Shown here piece by piece: positions 11,474 to 22,712 of a stretch of 64,000 nt of DNA (position 1 is the stretch's first letter; each line of letters starts with the position of its first letter). The DNA comes from Aphrocallistes beatrix (Eukaryota; Porifera; Hexactinellida; Sceptrulophora; Aphrocallistidae), in NCBI GenBank assembly GCA_963281255.1, contig OY725506.1, positions 2,461,001-2,525,000 on the forward strand. Reading direction: 5' to 3'. The translations under genes and the position numbers were made by a program. The notes beneath the pieces were generated by a model, which did not search any database, was not told the origin of the DNA, and worked only from the letters and a program-made list of their open reading frames with translations.

Positions 11474-12293
11474 TGGAAACTTTCCAGGGAATATTCCCGG
11501 GAATTTATAAGACCTGGAAATTTCTGCATAGTGTATAAATAAATCTGATTGTTTCCGAGGCATTTCTCTGAGGAAAATAAATTAGAATTCGATTAAAACC
11601 TTTCTTTATTTGCCTCAAAGAATAAAGGAAAAATAATAAAAAAATGTAAATTATACAACCAGTGGCGAACTTATTCAAGATGGATCAATAATAAATGTAA
11701 TACAAAATCGAATAGTAGTAGCAAGTATAAGTTATCCGATTCTTCTATATACGTATAACAATCGGGAAACCTATCAAATAGTCTAACAATACGTTTCTGA
11801 CTAGTTATTAAGTGAAAACTGATATGAGACAAACAAAAGCTTATAGCTTATAATAATATATTGTATACAGCTCTAGTCAATGAATATCTGACAAATCTTA
11901 ACCTCATTGGAATGAAAAGTATATTGGCTATAATTGTTCTGAATCTTGTGATCTCGTGAATGACATTACAATTCAAAATATTGAATACAAAAATTGTGGC
12001 TGGTTGGAAAATCGTATACCGAGATGCAAATTAGATGGACTTTTCATATCTACTGGCCAAATTTAATGTATAATGGTGTAGCCAGGACCGGTATATTGAC
12101 AAATACAAACAAACAAACAAAATAATGCATTTTAGAGCTGGGCCACTATACAATATTATAGTCGGCACAGTTAATCTTTGAATATTTCTCATTATTAAAG
12201 AAAAACGAAAATTCCCAAAATTCCCGAAAATTTCCAGGTCTTATAAATTCCCAGGAATATTCCCGAAAAGTTCCCACCCTTTACAACCCTAAT
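11474..12293. mobile_element. Inverted-repeat element with GGAATATTCCCGGGAATTTA ends
   Basis: The left end GGAATATTCCCGGGAATTTATAAGACC pattern (from 11474) is mirrored at 12226-12293. The ends are about 45-50 bp and themselves partly palindromic. The right end runs into CCCACCCTTTACAACCCTA. The interior carries no recognisable gene. Confidence 0.65.
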
Positions 12294-12705
12294 CCTGCCA
12301 AGTTGGGATCGCCCTTTGGATCGTAACACAAGATTAATGGTATAACTCCTTCGGTAATTGACTTCAACGCATGAATATTTACTTCGAATCTTGCGAACAA
12401 TGCATTGGAATACATTTGAATTATATCTGCATAATAGTTTTTTGCACGACAAAACCTTTGAACTGGCCATCATAATACATGTACCGAAGGTAAAGCTATT
12501 GATAGCTAAGATTTGTGTAAAATCTTGAATGTCAAAAGTTTAATGCTTTTCATTGAGGACATATACTAGTAATATTACTAAATACACAAGCTAATCGAAA
12601 TATCCTGCAAATAAAATCTCGAATAGTTGAGGTACTTGTCCGCGAAGGACAAAACTTAATATTAATTAAAATATTTTCCACAAAGGAGAGGGTTCCCTGT
12701 ACAAA

Positions 12706-12975
12706 TCTTATATATTAAAACGCAAGGATTTTGTTTGTTTGTTTGTCCGAATTGATCAAAGAATTGGCAAGTCGTAGAGATACAAAAATTGGCATGTATG
12801 TGTCAAATGATGAATCTAGGATTAAGTTCGAAGATCTAAGCGAAATTTTCAAACCTTTTCAACAATACTATGTGCGGCTTCACTCTCACAATAGAAATCA
12901 TTGTACGACACTATTATAGGCTGTGTTTATCATCAATACTGCAAAGTAGTAACCTAAATAGATGTCTCAATGATA
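12706..12975 (+). mobile_element. Helitron-like family B, 5' fragment
   Basis: It starts TCTTATATATTAAAACGC and follows family B through GAATTGATCAAAGAATTGGC and AAATGATGAATCTAGGATTA. It is truncated at about 12975, where a family A 5' end (ATCCTTACTATGAAAACTCG) begins. Confidence 0.7.
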
Positions 12976-12977
12976 TT

Positions 12978-13547
12978 ATAGTGTATCCTTACTATGAAAA
13001 CTCGAGATTAATGTTGTATTGCTTATTGCTTAACTTTTAAAAATGTGACAATGATGTCATAATTCCATGATGAGTCGACATTTTCGTCCGAACTCAGAAC
13101 TTAGTAGAGCCATAGCCAAAAGACTCCCGCATGCCGAAAATCAGCTTTCTGTGCCTGGCTGTTTCTTTAATCAATTTGTTACAGCGATATATACGTATAT
13201 AAACATTGATCGAGTTTTAATAGTAAGGATATGTAACGAATTGATTGAAGAAACTGCCAGGCGCAGAAAACTGATTTTGGCATGTGGGAGTCTTTTGGCT
13301 ATGGCTCCACTAAGTTCTGAGCTCAGACGAAAATATCAAATCATCATGGAATTATGACGTCATATTGTCACCTTTTTAAAATTAGAAATTTCCGTTATTC
13401 GACCATAACTCAGCCTCTGTTATGACGTCATCATTACGCATCAAAATTTTAAAAATTGACAAATTTTGTGATTTCTCGTGCGATATCGATTATAATAGTA
13501 AGACAGACGTATTTGAAATGTTATCTCCCTTATAATTAATCAATCTA
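12978..13547. mobile_element. Family A Helitron-like copies, head to head
   Basis: A minus-oriented body (about 13020-13229) ends in the 5' tip complement TAATAGTAAGGAT. It is followed directly by a plus-oriented body (ATGTAACGAATTGATTGAAG, 13230 to about 13547). Both are truncated. A further plus 5' tip lies at 12978. Confidence 0.65.
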
Positions 13548-14340
13548 AATTTCTAACATATTTGTTGTGTTAAATTTGAAAGTTTTTGAGATATCTTATA
13601 TATTAAAACGCTAGGATTTTTTTGTTTGTTTGTCCGAATTGATTGAAGAATTGACAAGTCATAGAGATATGAAAATTGGCATTTAGGTGTCAAATGATAT
13701 AACTATGATTAAGTTATAAGATCTATGCGAAATTTTCGCACCTCTGCAAAAAAATGGAAAACAATTTTTCACGCCTTTTCTATACTAAATAAATGACTAC
13801 ACTATCACAATAGAAACCATTGTACGACACTACAATAGATCGTCATTGTTATTAAAATACTTCAAAGCCACAACTTATGTCTGATATCTTAAATGTATTA
13901 TAGTGTTTGGCAATAAAAAAGATTATCTGCATATTTTCACACCATTTGAAGTATTTGAAAAATATGCTAGCGACTTGCTTCCAACGGTTAACAATGGGTT
14001 TTCAGGGGTGTAGAATTCGAATATCATATTATCGTGTTCATGAGATTAATTATTTGTTCATTTTTTATTTCCGATAGTTCAATAAGGTAAACAAATTCTG
14101 GATACGCCACTGCCCCCTTCGAAAAATCCTGGCGAGAATCCTGAATACATTGACTATATTGACTGATTATAATTTGACAGTATCCTAGCAACTTATTCTG
14201 CCTTCAAACTTCTGTAATTTCTTTCAATTTCAATTTCTTTAGACGAATCAAATTGAATACTCTTCTATTCTGTTTGATATTAGTCCCTGATTTTTAACGA
14301 TGAATAAGTAGCATACTTCATGGATATTTCTAATACAAAA

Positions 14341-14955
14341 TTTATTTATTGCTTCGCGCGCGTCTTGAAGCGCAGCTGAATGCTCATTTCGAGAAGCAGA
14401 GCTCTCAAGAGAAAGCTGAGCGTCTTAAAGCGCAGCTGAATTACCAGACTGCTCATTATGCGGAGCAGAGCTCTCAGGAGAAGGCTGAACGTCTTAAAGC
14501 GCAGCTGAATTACCAGACTGCTCATTTCACAGAACAGAGCTCTCAGGAGAAGGCTGAACGTCTTAAAGCGCAGCTGAATTACCAGACTGCTCATTTCACA
14601 GAACAGAGCTCTCAGGAGAAGGCTGAACGTCTTAAAGCGCAGCTGAATTACCAGACTGCTCATTTCGAGAAGCAGAGCTCTCAAGAGAAAGCTGAGCGTC
14701 TTAAAGCGCAGCTGAATTACCAGACTGCTCATTATGCAGAGCAGAGCTCTCAGGAGAAGGCTGAACGTCTTAAAGCGCAGCTGAAGTACCAGACTGCTCT
14801 TTTCGAGAAGCAGAGTTCTCAAGAGAAAGCTGAGCGTCTTAAAGCGCAGCTGAATTACCAGACTGCTCATTTCGAGAAGCAGAGCTCTCAAGAGAAAGCT
14901 GAGCGTCTTAAAGCGTAGCTGAATTACCAGACTGCTCATTTCGAGAAGCAGAGCT
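14341..14955 (+). repeat. 69-bp tandem array, about 8.5 copies
   Basis: The unit begins CAGAGCTCTCARGAGAARGC and repeats every 69 bp from 14397, with partial units at both sides. It lies within the Helitron coding frame. Confidence 0.9.
14349..14918 (+). pseudogene. Helitron ORF start with 23-residue coiled-coil repeat
   Basis: Eight copies of a 69-bp unit encode QSSQEKAERLKAQLNYQTAH plus a variable FEK/YAE/FTE. The heptad-like spacing and high charge predict a coiled coil. Copies are nearly identical at the DNA level, so the array is young or homogenised. The frame closes at TAG in the last unit, where the other units have CAG; similar residues continue past it. The first codon in frame is TTG, so the true start is probably upstream or lost. 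In other invertebrate Helitrons a coiled-coil segment precedes Rep; its role is not established. Confidence 0.75.
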
Positions 14956-15059
14956 CGAGCGGGAGAAACTGCTTCATTTGCACAAATTTACATCCATGAT
15001 GGTACTCCTGAGGGAGAGCTGGAGAATCGCCAGCGACACCTTGGAGATGCGAGTCTCCC

Positions 15060-17254
15060 CGAACTGCGACTACTGCAGAACTTACTGCATGAAGTAAACC
15101 CCTACGTCTCTTACTTCAGACAAGGTGTCGATATGATGAGAGACAAGGGGGGAGTAGACGTTAGGATGACCATCAGAGCTGATGGTGCACCAGATCCGAG
15201 ACGCTATAACGTTCCAACTGCTCCCGAAATAGCAGTCATAATGCCTGGAGATGGCTACACTGAAGGTGTGGCAACCAGGGATATAGTGGTGCATTTCGTA
15301 CAGGAGGTTTAAAACGTATCACTGAAACCAATTGTGCATACGATAGCCTCCATTATGTTTTATTGTTTTCTTCAGGAGATAACGGCTGGCACCTGGGCAT
15401 TCCCCACAGTAGCGGGAAAGGCTGTGTCACTGCAATGGAGTTCTACTCTTACCGCCTGATGGTGAGGAGTTCTCTGAGCTATCTGCATCTCTTTGGCAGA
15501 CTGTTCCACCAGTATATCGTGGACATGTACGCTAAGGTTGAGCAGCAAAGGTTGAACTGCATAAAGTTAAACCTGGAAAAGATCAGAGTGGATCTATACA
15601 AAGGCCTGGCCGATGGAGTATCTGCAGGTGACGTCAATCCTATGGCGTATGGAAAGAGGGTCATACTACCTTCTTCCTTCACTGGCAGTCCTCGACAGAT
15701 GTTCGAGCTCTATCAGGACAGTATGTCTATCGTACGGAAATACGGTAAACCTGATTTATTTATTACATTTACATGTAACCCGAAATGGGAAGATATTTCT
15801 TCTGCTCTTTTATTAAATCAGAAAGTGACTGACCGTCCAGACTTAACTATAAGAGTATTTAAAATGAAATTGCGTGAACTGCTTAATGACATCTGCGTTA
15901 AGCATGTTCTAGGGAGACCACTCGCGCATGCATACACCATCGAGTTTCAAAAGCGCGGTCTCCCTTATGCACATATCCTGATTATCCTATCTGATCAGGA
16001 TAAACCTAGAGATCCTACTATGTATGATAAGTCATAGTCTGTGCTGAGATTCCTGACAAGGATCTCAACCCAGCCCATGCGGCAAAGTAAGGAAACACGC
16101 TGCCTGTATGCGCGATGGAAAATGCAGTAAGAAATACCCCAAAGTATTTTCTCAGTTTACCACAACCGGTAATGACAGCTATCCTATGTACAAACGTCGA
16201 AACAACGGCCGTACAGTTATTGTGAATGGAATTCAGCTGGACAATAGGTAGGTTGTTCCATACATACTGTCGTAAGTTAGCGTTACTTTAATAAGTTCTT
16301 TGCAATAGACTTCAGATCAGTATGCTAATAACTATAGAATAATTACGATTAGATTCTAGACTACTTACTAATCTGCTATCCTAACCTAGTTATATATATG
16401 ATTGATCGAGAAATTTACAATAGAGAACTACAGCAGTCTGTATTCTGCATTAGCAGTCCTAACAATACAACCCTTATTTACTTTTGAGATACAATGCTCA
16501 TATAAATATTGAGATTTGCTCTACCATTATTAGTGCTGTTAAATACCTCTACAAGTATGTGTATAAGGCCCATGATAGAGCTATTGTAGAATTTCGCATT
16601 AGTGATAGTGCTGGAAGTAGCACTAACAAAGCACCCATGGACGTCGACGAGATTGTCAATTATCTTGAAGCGCGTTATGTTTCTGCTACACTCTTTGCGT
16701 ATTAGCTTCATGCTAGCCTACAACATGTCATGAGGTTAGCTCTCCATCTGGAGCATCACCAGCCTTTCGTATTTACCGGAGATTCTGATTTGCAGGAGGT
16801 TCTTCGTAGACAGAGGGATACCACCCTTACAGGATGGTTTTTGGCAAACCAAATATACCTTAGTGCTCGCAAGCTCACATACACCAACTTCCCTGGTGAG
16901 TTTGTGTGGAATAAATCCAAACGTGAGTGGACCGAAAGGTTGAAAGGACATGGTAACATGATAGGTCGTGTCTATTCCGCCAATCCCGGTGGAGGAGAGC
17001 GTTACTTCCTCAGAATGCTCCTTAACCATGTAATAGGGTGTACCTGTTACCAGGATATCCGCACTCTCCCTGATGGCACCGTCTGCACTACCTTTAAGGA
17101 GGCGTGCCGTAGACGAGGCCTGTTGGAAGATGACCAGGAGTCCGATGACTGTCTCACTGAGGCCGCCACCTGTGCTATGCCAGCACAACTGCGACAGTTA
17201 TTTGTCACTATACTTCTATTTAATGAGCCATGTGACCCACTAGCACTGGAATAA
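15060..17254 (+). pseudogene. Helitron Rep (HUH endonuclease) with upstream N domain, broken
   Basis: The N domain is ELRLLQNLLHEVNPYVSYFR (about 15060) through ATRDIVVHFVQEV, then a frame change into LHYVLLFSSGDNGWHLG. The Rep catalytic strand reads FQKRGLPYAHILIIL (15945-15985): the first His of the HUH motif is Tyr. CSKKYPKVFSQF and DSYPMYKRRNNGR follow after a deletion. The nicking-tyrosine helix VKYLYKYVYKAHD is at 16540-16580. Stops occur at 16036, 16250 and 16703. After 16703 the frame continues with LALHLEHHQPFVF and a long Helitron-typical segment to 17254. As it stands the protein cannot be made, and it would lack a metal ligand. Confidence 0.85.
16272..16488 (+). other. Predicted intron in the Helitron Rep region
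   Basis: GTAAGT at 16272 and a T-rich TTACTTTTGAG acceptor ending at 16488 bracket 217 bp with no coding similarity. The flanking translations (VVPYILS, YNAHINIEI) become contiguous if it is removed, which matches the usual Helitron order. An old small insertion is the alternative. Confidence 0.5.
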
Positions 17255-17269
17255 CCATAATGCACCTCT

Positions 17270-17853
17270 AGCAGAGGATTTTCTACTTCGTGCGAGAATT
17301 CTTTTTCCCAATGTCAAATGGAATGCGTCTATTTTGAATAGTGCGTTACTAGATATCGAGAATCGGTTAGAAAAGCATGGAAAATCTTTATCCGATTATC
17401 TTTATCCCCACTCAAGATAGGAGTCCATTTGATCTACCGCGCATCATTCAAGATGAACTTGCATATGATGCACCTGAACTAGCCATAATTGCAGATACCA
17501 ACGTGCCTTTACTGAACCCTGATCAGTTTGAGCGCATATAACTGTATTATGGAGTCTATAGACAATCCTATTTCTGTGAACAAAGCATTTTTTGTTGACG
17601 ATCCCGGTGGGACTGGCAAAACATTTTTGTACAATACATTGTTAGCTAAGATTCGCTCCCGTAGTGAAATCGCACTAGCAATGGCTTCATCTGGAATAGC
17701 AGCTCTCCTCCTAGAAGGCGGGAGAACTGTCCATTCTAGGTTGAAAGTTCCTATCACATTGAATGAACTATCTGTATGTAATATCACTAAACAGAGTGCT
17801 CTAGCCAAACTTATACAGGGTGCTAAGCTTTTAGTTTGGGATGAAGCTCCTAT
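17270..17853 (+). pseudogene. Helitron Pif1-type helicase, first part
   Basis: The linker ends NVPLLNPDQFERI, then a frameshift near 17525. The helicase begins AYNCIMESIDNPISVNKAFF with Walker A DDPGGTGKTFLYN at about 17600-17623. It continues through SSGIAALLLEGGRTVHSRLK to the Walker B LLVWDEAPI. There the frame is cut by a hAT insertion at 17854. The second part resumes at 19078 in the same frame once the insertion and one copy of its 8-bp target duplication are removed. Confidence 0.85.
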
Positions 17854-19077
17854 CATAGGCGGAAAGTTTTGTAAAAAATCCATAATATCTGGGGGGCGAC
17901 CCACTCACAAACTACTAGTAGTTTAATTTTTTGCTCCTGTATCTTGTATTTGAATCAATTAGTTTTTTAATTAAGCAATAATATGTTGATAGTCAGGTAA
18001 TTAATATGTTATGATAAGCACAATATAATTAACGCAATAATTGAGTGGGACGAAATAATGAAGAAGCTGTGTATACTCACACAAGCGATTAATTAAGTGC
18101 TTTAAGTGCCCGAAAATGTTCTTTCTTTGTACTGTTTTATCGACAAATTCATCTGCGAGAGAATCATGTTCCATTGTACGAACGATATCCCTGTGTGCAG
18201 ACAAGATTCCGCAATGGTTCAGCTTTGTTGAGTCTGACTGCTTCGTAAATATGTGTGGATCCTACGTAACATGCTAAACGAACATTCAGCTTCGCATGTA
18301 CTCACAGGCAGGAACAAATAGATAACACATAATGAGTGCATATTGGGGATCATCCATTTCAACGCGTCTTCATCGACGAGTTTCCTTCTCAATATATCAA
18401 CCGTCATTGAGGCATTCTCCTGACGGCACCTTTCAAACCACATATTCCTCTCGAAACGCAGATTATCAAGATGGACGTCACCATCATAAAAGAGTACCAG
18501 CCTTGTCAGGTCTACATCTGTCATCTTTTCCTCTTCAAGAGTGCAGCGAATCAGTTCTACTATGTCGATATTTTGCTTTGAGTAACGCTCAGTTAGGGCC
18601 TTGAACCTGTTTCCATCACCGATATATAAAGATCTGTGTAAAATTCTTTAATTTGATCCTCTGTTGTCCTTGGGTTTCTTGGCGTAGTAGACCTGAATCA
18701 AGGGCTGACCATCTGAATCGGAAGAATCTCGAACTCGTTTAGAAGCCATTGTGATAAATCAAAGGGTGTAAGAAGCGAATCTAACTGGTTACAACAATAA
18801 CCCATTTATAAGATTAATCACAAATGATACACTACATTGTAACACTTCATGGGTATTAGGTATTCTAAGGATGAATATTATGCAACTCAATTAAAAGGGA
18901 TGACATAAAATCGAGGTGACACAATAACAATCATGGAGTTATTCATTTTGGTAGATGAAATTGTTGTGAATAAAATTATGGTCAAGATATCGTTAAGATC
19001 TGAACATCAAAAATTAAACAAACCAGGTTTTCAATTTCCAAATCTAGGGGGGGGCAGCCCCCCCCCCCCAACTTATG
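17854..19077 (-). mobile_element. Non-autonomous hAT element inside the Helitron helicase
   Basis: A perfect 8-bp duplication GCTCCTAT flanks it (17846-17853 and 19078-19085). The ends CATAGGCGG and (inverted) CATAAGTTGG share only a short terminal repeat, followed by G/C runs on both sides. It encodes a shortened hAT transposase on the minus strand. Its insertion splits the helicase Walker B region, so it is younger than the Helitron. Confidence 0.85.
18000..18750 (-). pseudogene. hAT transposase, internally deleted
   Basis: A start MASKRVRDSSDSDGQ near 18750 is followed, after a frame change, by EDQIKEFYTDLYIGDGNRFK and a helical segment, then the hAT C-terminal dimerisation domain: LFLPVSTCEAECSFSMLRRI (18240-18330) with TYLRSSQTQ. 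A stop follows at 18219, and similar residues run on to about 18000 (HRDIVRTMEHDSLADEFVDK). The zinc finger and the catalytic Asp residues of the RNase H fold are missing, so this is an inactive deletion derivative. Confidence 0.75.
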
Positions 19078-20181
19078 GCTCCTATGATGCATAAACATGC
19101 TGCTGAATGTATAGATCGGACATTGAGAGATCTCTGCTCCAATAATCTACCATTTGGCGGCAAGGTTATTGCATTTGGAGGTGACTTCCGACAAATCCTA
19201 CCTATCATTAGGCGTGGATCGAGGGCCGAGGTCGTATCAGCCTGCCTTAACAGATCTTCACTTTGGCACCATGTCAAAGTGATGAAATTGACCATAAATA
19301 TGCGTCTTCGAATGGATTCATGTCAGGATCATGAAGAGGTGAGTAACTTCTCTGACCTTTTATTGAGGGTAGGAGAAGGTACTGAGCCTCATGATGAGAA
19401 TAACATGATTCATTTAGATCACAAATATGTAGTACGTGGTGAGTCTATTGCAGACTTAGCCACTGCTATATATGGTAACATTAAAGAACACTTTACTAAT
19501 CGTGATTACATCACTCCGCGTATTATGATGTCTCCTAAAAATGAAACAACTGAAACGATAAATAAATACGTGATTGATCAACTTCCTGGAGAAGCAAAGG
19601 TATTACTGAGTGCAGACTCAGTAGATACCAGTCAGGCAGCTATGTATCCTACTGAATATCTTAATTCTATTACGCCTACTAGCTTACCTCCACACCGCCT
19701 CTACCTTAAGGAGTAAGCGTCAATTATACTCTTGTGCAGTCTCGATCCCACGAATGGGATGTGTAATGGCACCCGATTGCTAATTAGAGCATTTCTAAAC
19801 AATGTTATAGATGCTGAAATTGCCACAGGTATCCATTGTGACAAACGAGTGTTCATTCCTCGCATTATAATGACTCCTGAAACAGATTTTCCATTTGTTC
19901 TCAGACGGAAACAGTTTCCCATTCGCCCTGCCTATTGTATAACAATTAACAAAGGGCAGGGGCAGAGTCTAGAAACTGTTGGTATCTTTCTACCATCTCC
20001 TGATGCTATATTCAGTCATGGGCAATTGTACGTTGCCCTGAGTCGAGTTAAGAACCATAAGGGCTTGAAAGTCATGGTTTGCGGAGCAAACTATTCCACT
20101 TCGGGTGGCGTTTGGATTAGTGATTGTAATGTCAGCACATCCTATGAGGAGAGGACTACTTTAGTGTACAGAATAAAATGA
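19078..20181 (+). pseudogene. Helitron Pif1-type helicase, second part
   Basis: It continues from the Walker B residues with MMHKHAAECIDRTLRDL, then GGKVIAFGGDFRQILPII (motif III), SLWHHVKVMKLTINMRL (motif IV region) and LLSADSV. One in-frame TAA at 19714 interrupts LYLKE/ASIILLCSLDPTNG. The last motifs are RPAYCITINKGQGQSLETVG and GQLYVALSRVKNHKGLKVMV (motifs V and VI), and the frame ends naturally at 20181. Apart from the TAA and the hAT insertion, the helicase is intact. Confidence 0.85.
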
Positions 20182-20231
20182 CACAAAATTTAACCCGGAC
20201 CAATTTTGGCAGGGGGGACCAGTTTTTTCGT

Positions 20232-20400
20232 GACATGCCTAATTTACGGAACTTGACGGAACTGTTCCAGAATTTTAAATGCCTATTTTACGGAATATTC
20301 CATTCTGGATATTATAAATGCATAATTTACGGAGTGTTCCGTAAATTAGGTGCTCAGATTTTCCGAATGCTTCCGTTCCATTCCGTAAATTAGCTATGTC
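20232..20400. mobile_element. Palindromic mini-element, CTAATTTACGGAA type
   Basis: The left end GACATGCCTAATTTACGGAA is mirrored by TTCCGTAAATTAGCTATGTC at the right. Several internal TTTACGGAAT-type units occur in both orientations. Its length of 169 bp is almost the same as the related element at 21095-21262. Confidence 0.65.
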
Positions 20401-20576
20401 CAATATTTTAAAGGAGCGCATAGAAGAGCGTGATTCTTTATTCTGGGAGTGTTCACTATTTAACATTAGGAGTGGAGTGCGGAGGTTGAGTGCTCTCTTA
20501 ATATTGAAGTACGCTCAATGCCTTCCTAACTTATTACCGATGCAATAATTCCAATACCACCTCTCGACTTATGTCC

Positions 20577-20790
20577 CTGCAGGATACTTGCCAACCATTT
20601 TTGGCGGATGTCCCAATTTTATTTTACTCCTTCATTGAGCAAATTTTCACACAGTAGAGCTTGTTTTTCCTTGAAATTTCTCAATTATCTCTTGATTCTT
20701 TTTATTCTATGTCGTATATTATTCTTAGATTGTGTCTCGCCATGTCCCATGAAGATTCAATGCAGTGTCCTGCTTTAATCAAGGCTCGAT
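20577..20790 (+). repeat. CTTGCCAAC family fragment, copy 1
   Basis: It shares the order ATACTTGCCAAC, GGCGGGA/CCCG units, CTTCTATTGAGC, TGTCCCGC units with copies at 52368, 55322 and 57075. It is diverged. It is probably one end of a non-autonomous DNA transposon whose TIR is ATACTTGCCAAC (both ends are seen at 55895-56695). Confidence 0.55.
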
Positions 20791-21094
20791 CTCCAGATCT
20801 GTGATATTAGATCAGATGTATACCTGTCTTGTGTCCCTAGAGTAAGAAATCCTAGCTCCATTTCTTGATTAGTAGTGTAGAATACGATCACAGAAGCAGA
20901 CAGCCAAGGTGAGGAAGCTCTGGACACAGAAAGTCTACAAGTCCGTTATCCTGTCAAGATCCTTTCAGCTTGAAGTCAAGTATCCTCCTACCTGGTATGT
21001 TCCAGCTAGGAGGAGATTCCAAAGTTTAAAGGTAAAGAAATGTTCTGAATTATGGCGCCTTTCTCTAAATTCCGTCTCTTATCTGGCAGATCTT

Positions 21095-21262
21095 ATCGGG
21101 CATGCCTAATTTCCGGGACGGGACGGACCGTCCCTAAAATCTAGGTACCTAATTTCCGGCATGCAACGAGTCAGGATGCCTAATTTCCGAAACGAGACGG
21201 GTTAAGATACCTAATTTCCGGGACGAGATGCCGTCCCGTCCCGGAAATTAGGCATGCCCGAT
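21095..21262. mobile_element. Palindromic mini-element, GCATGCCTAATTTCCGGGAC ends
   Basis: A terminal inverted repeat of about 32 bp, ATCGGGCATGCCTAATTTCC and its complement, encloses four direct copies of CCTAATTTCCG and one inverted copy. It has the same plan and length as 20232-20400. A lone further end (GCATGCCTAGTTCCGGGACA) lies at 21370. Confidence 0.7.
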
Positions 21263-22710
21263 CTTACCTATCCCTGGGTCCTGGTTTTAAAACCTTGCTA
21301 GCGACGATAAAGGTCCTTATTATATATTTTCGGTTTTATAGGAGAATTCGACTTCAAAATAATATTAGGGCATGCCTAGTTCCGGGACAGGACAGGACCC
21401 AGGGTTGCATCTAGCGCCACTCAGCGAGGTTTGCATCCCCATGGAAATATTTTAAACCTCTACAAGCGCCTTTGCGTTCATTTACTCTTAAATGTAAGTA
21501 AAGGAACGAATTTCACTTCCTGCCCCCGTATCCCCCGAATTACTCCCTGGTTCAAGTTAGATTCATTCCTTTAATTAAAGAGAGATAGCATGTATGTCAC
21601 TTTACGTTTTGGTCGGAATTCCCGCCTTTTCAGTGTTATTTTCATAATTCTCTCACTTTCTCTGAAGGTTTATCCATTATGTCACTCTTTTCTATTACAA
21701 GAATAGTAATTTATAACTCTGCCCTCTAAACTCATCTCTGTGTCTCGCTTTCATTATATCTTAGTTAGTATATTTGAAATATGATATTCTTCCTCCATAT
21801 TATCTCTTTACATTTTAAAGTCACTGCTCAAATTTGGGATTAGTAAGGGGTTTCTTTTCTTTGTCAATAGGGGGTTGGAGGTCACAACTTATGTAAAGAG
21901 AGGATAGAGCATCCAGTGGATAGTTTTTCAGTATACGCTTTTATTATTGTTTTCTACCATTTACTGTCTCCTTTCACGCTTCAATTTTTGTCAGTATAAT
22001 GGAACAGTGGCATGGAGCCTTTATTAGGATTTGATAAAATAATAATCACACCTTTATAGATAAAATAATCGTGATTTCTAATTAGAAATATTTTAAATCA
22101 TTTCTCTGTTTCTGAGTTAAAGAAAGTAAATGATTTACTTTTCTATCATCTCCGCACTTGCTCGACATTCTAATTAATTCCTTCCTCTCAGGGGTGTAGC
22201 TAGACATTTCTCAAGAGGAGGTGCAGATTTTCAAAATATATTTTTAGGTGAACAGAAAGCGAGCGTTCTTAAAGGTGAGTCTGGAGGTGCTTGCCCCCAG
22301 GAAACTTTAAGTTCTTATATTTTCTCAAATGGATCTAATGCTATTTTTTAGTCTCTAATGAGCAATTATCTGTACTTAATTTATCTTTTATTTGGAGATT
22401 TATATACATCGCGATTGTATGACAGTCATTCTTAACGTTCTTACTAGACTTTAAAACTTATATGAGCCTGGAGAAACTAAGAGAAATGTTCGCATCTGCT
22501 CTTTTTAGCTCTCCTATCTCTGTTCCAGACACAAACATCCCTTATTGCCCGCTTCTGACCCTCCAACCCCCCTTCCTACTCCCCTGTTCCCTCCCATTTC
22601 CCATGTATCTGCTTAAACAGGGAAAACATTATCAGAAGCTATTCCGTTGAACTGTCGTTCTGACAGTCACCGTCATTATAATAATAAATGAAGTAGACAT
22701 TGTATTCTAA
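21263..22710. other. Gene-free region
   Basis: No gene was recognised. CAGGGGTGTAGCTAGAC at 22193 resembles a hAT terminus, but no partner was found. The reading frame at 22462-22650 lacks any domain. Confidence 0.4.
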
Positions 22711-22712
22711 TA

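Larger units (their letters stand above)
13594..20181 (+). mobile_element. Decayed autonomous Helitron
   Basis: Coding remnants in canonical Helitron order: a coiled-coil repeat region, a Helitron-like N domain, Rep (HUH endonuclease) and Pif1-type helicase. A family B 5' end, TCTTATATATTAAAACGCTA, lies 750 bp upstream at 13594 and is the best candidate for the left terminus. No matching 3' hairpin or GCGCGCTTG end was found after 20181, so the right end is lost or different. If the 5' assignment is right, this is a relative of the element that mobilised the short copies throughout the window. Confidence 0.7.

Noticed and set aside
14013-14115. A small hAT MITE (CAGGGGTGTAG ... GGATACGCCACTG)
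   Set aside because: Both ends resemble hAT termini, but they do not match each other and no 8-bp duplication was found.
14341-14955. Tandem array as a possible CRISPR or satellite
   Set aside because: Units are contiguous without spacers, keep a reading frame and lie in Helitron coding sequence.
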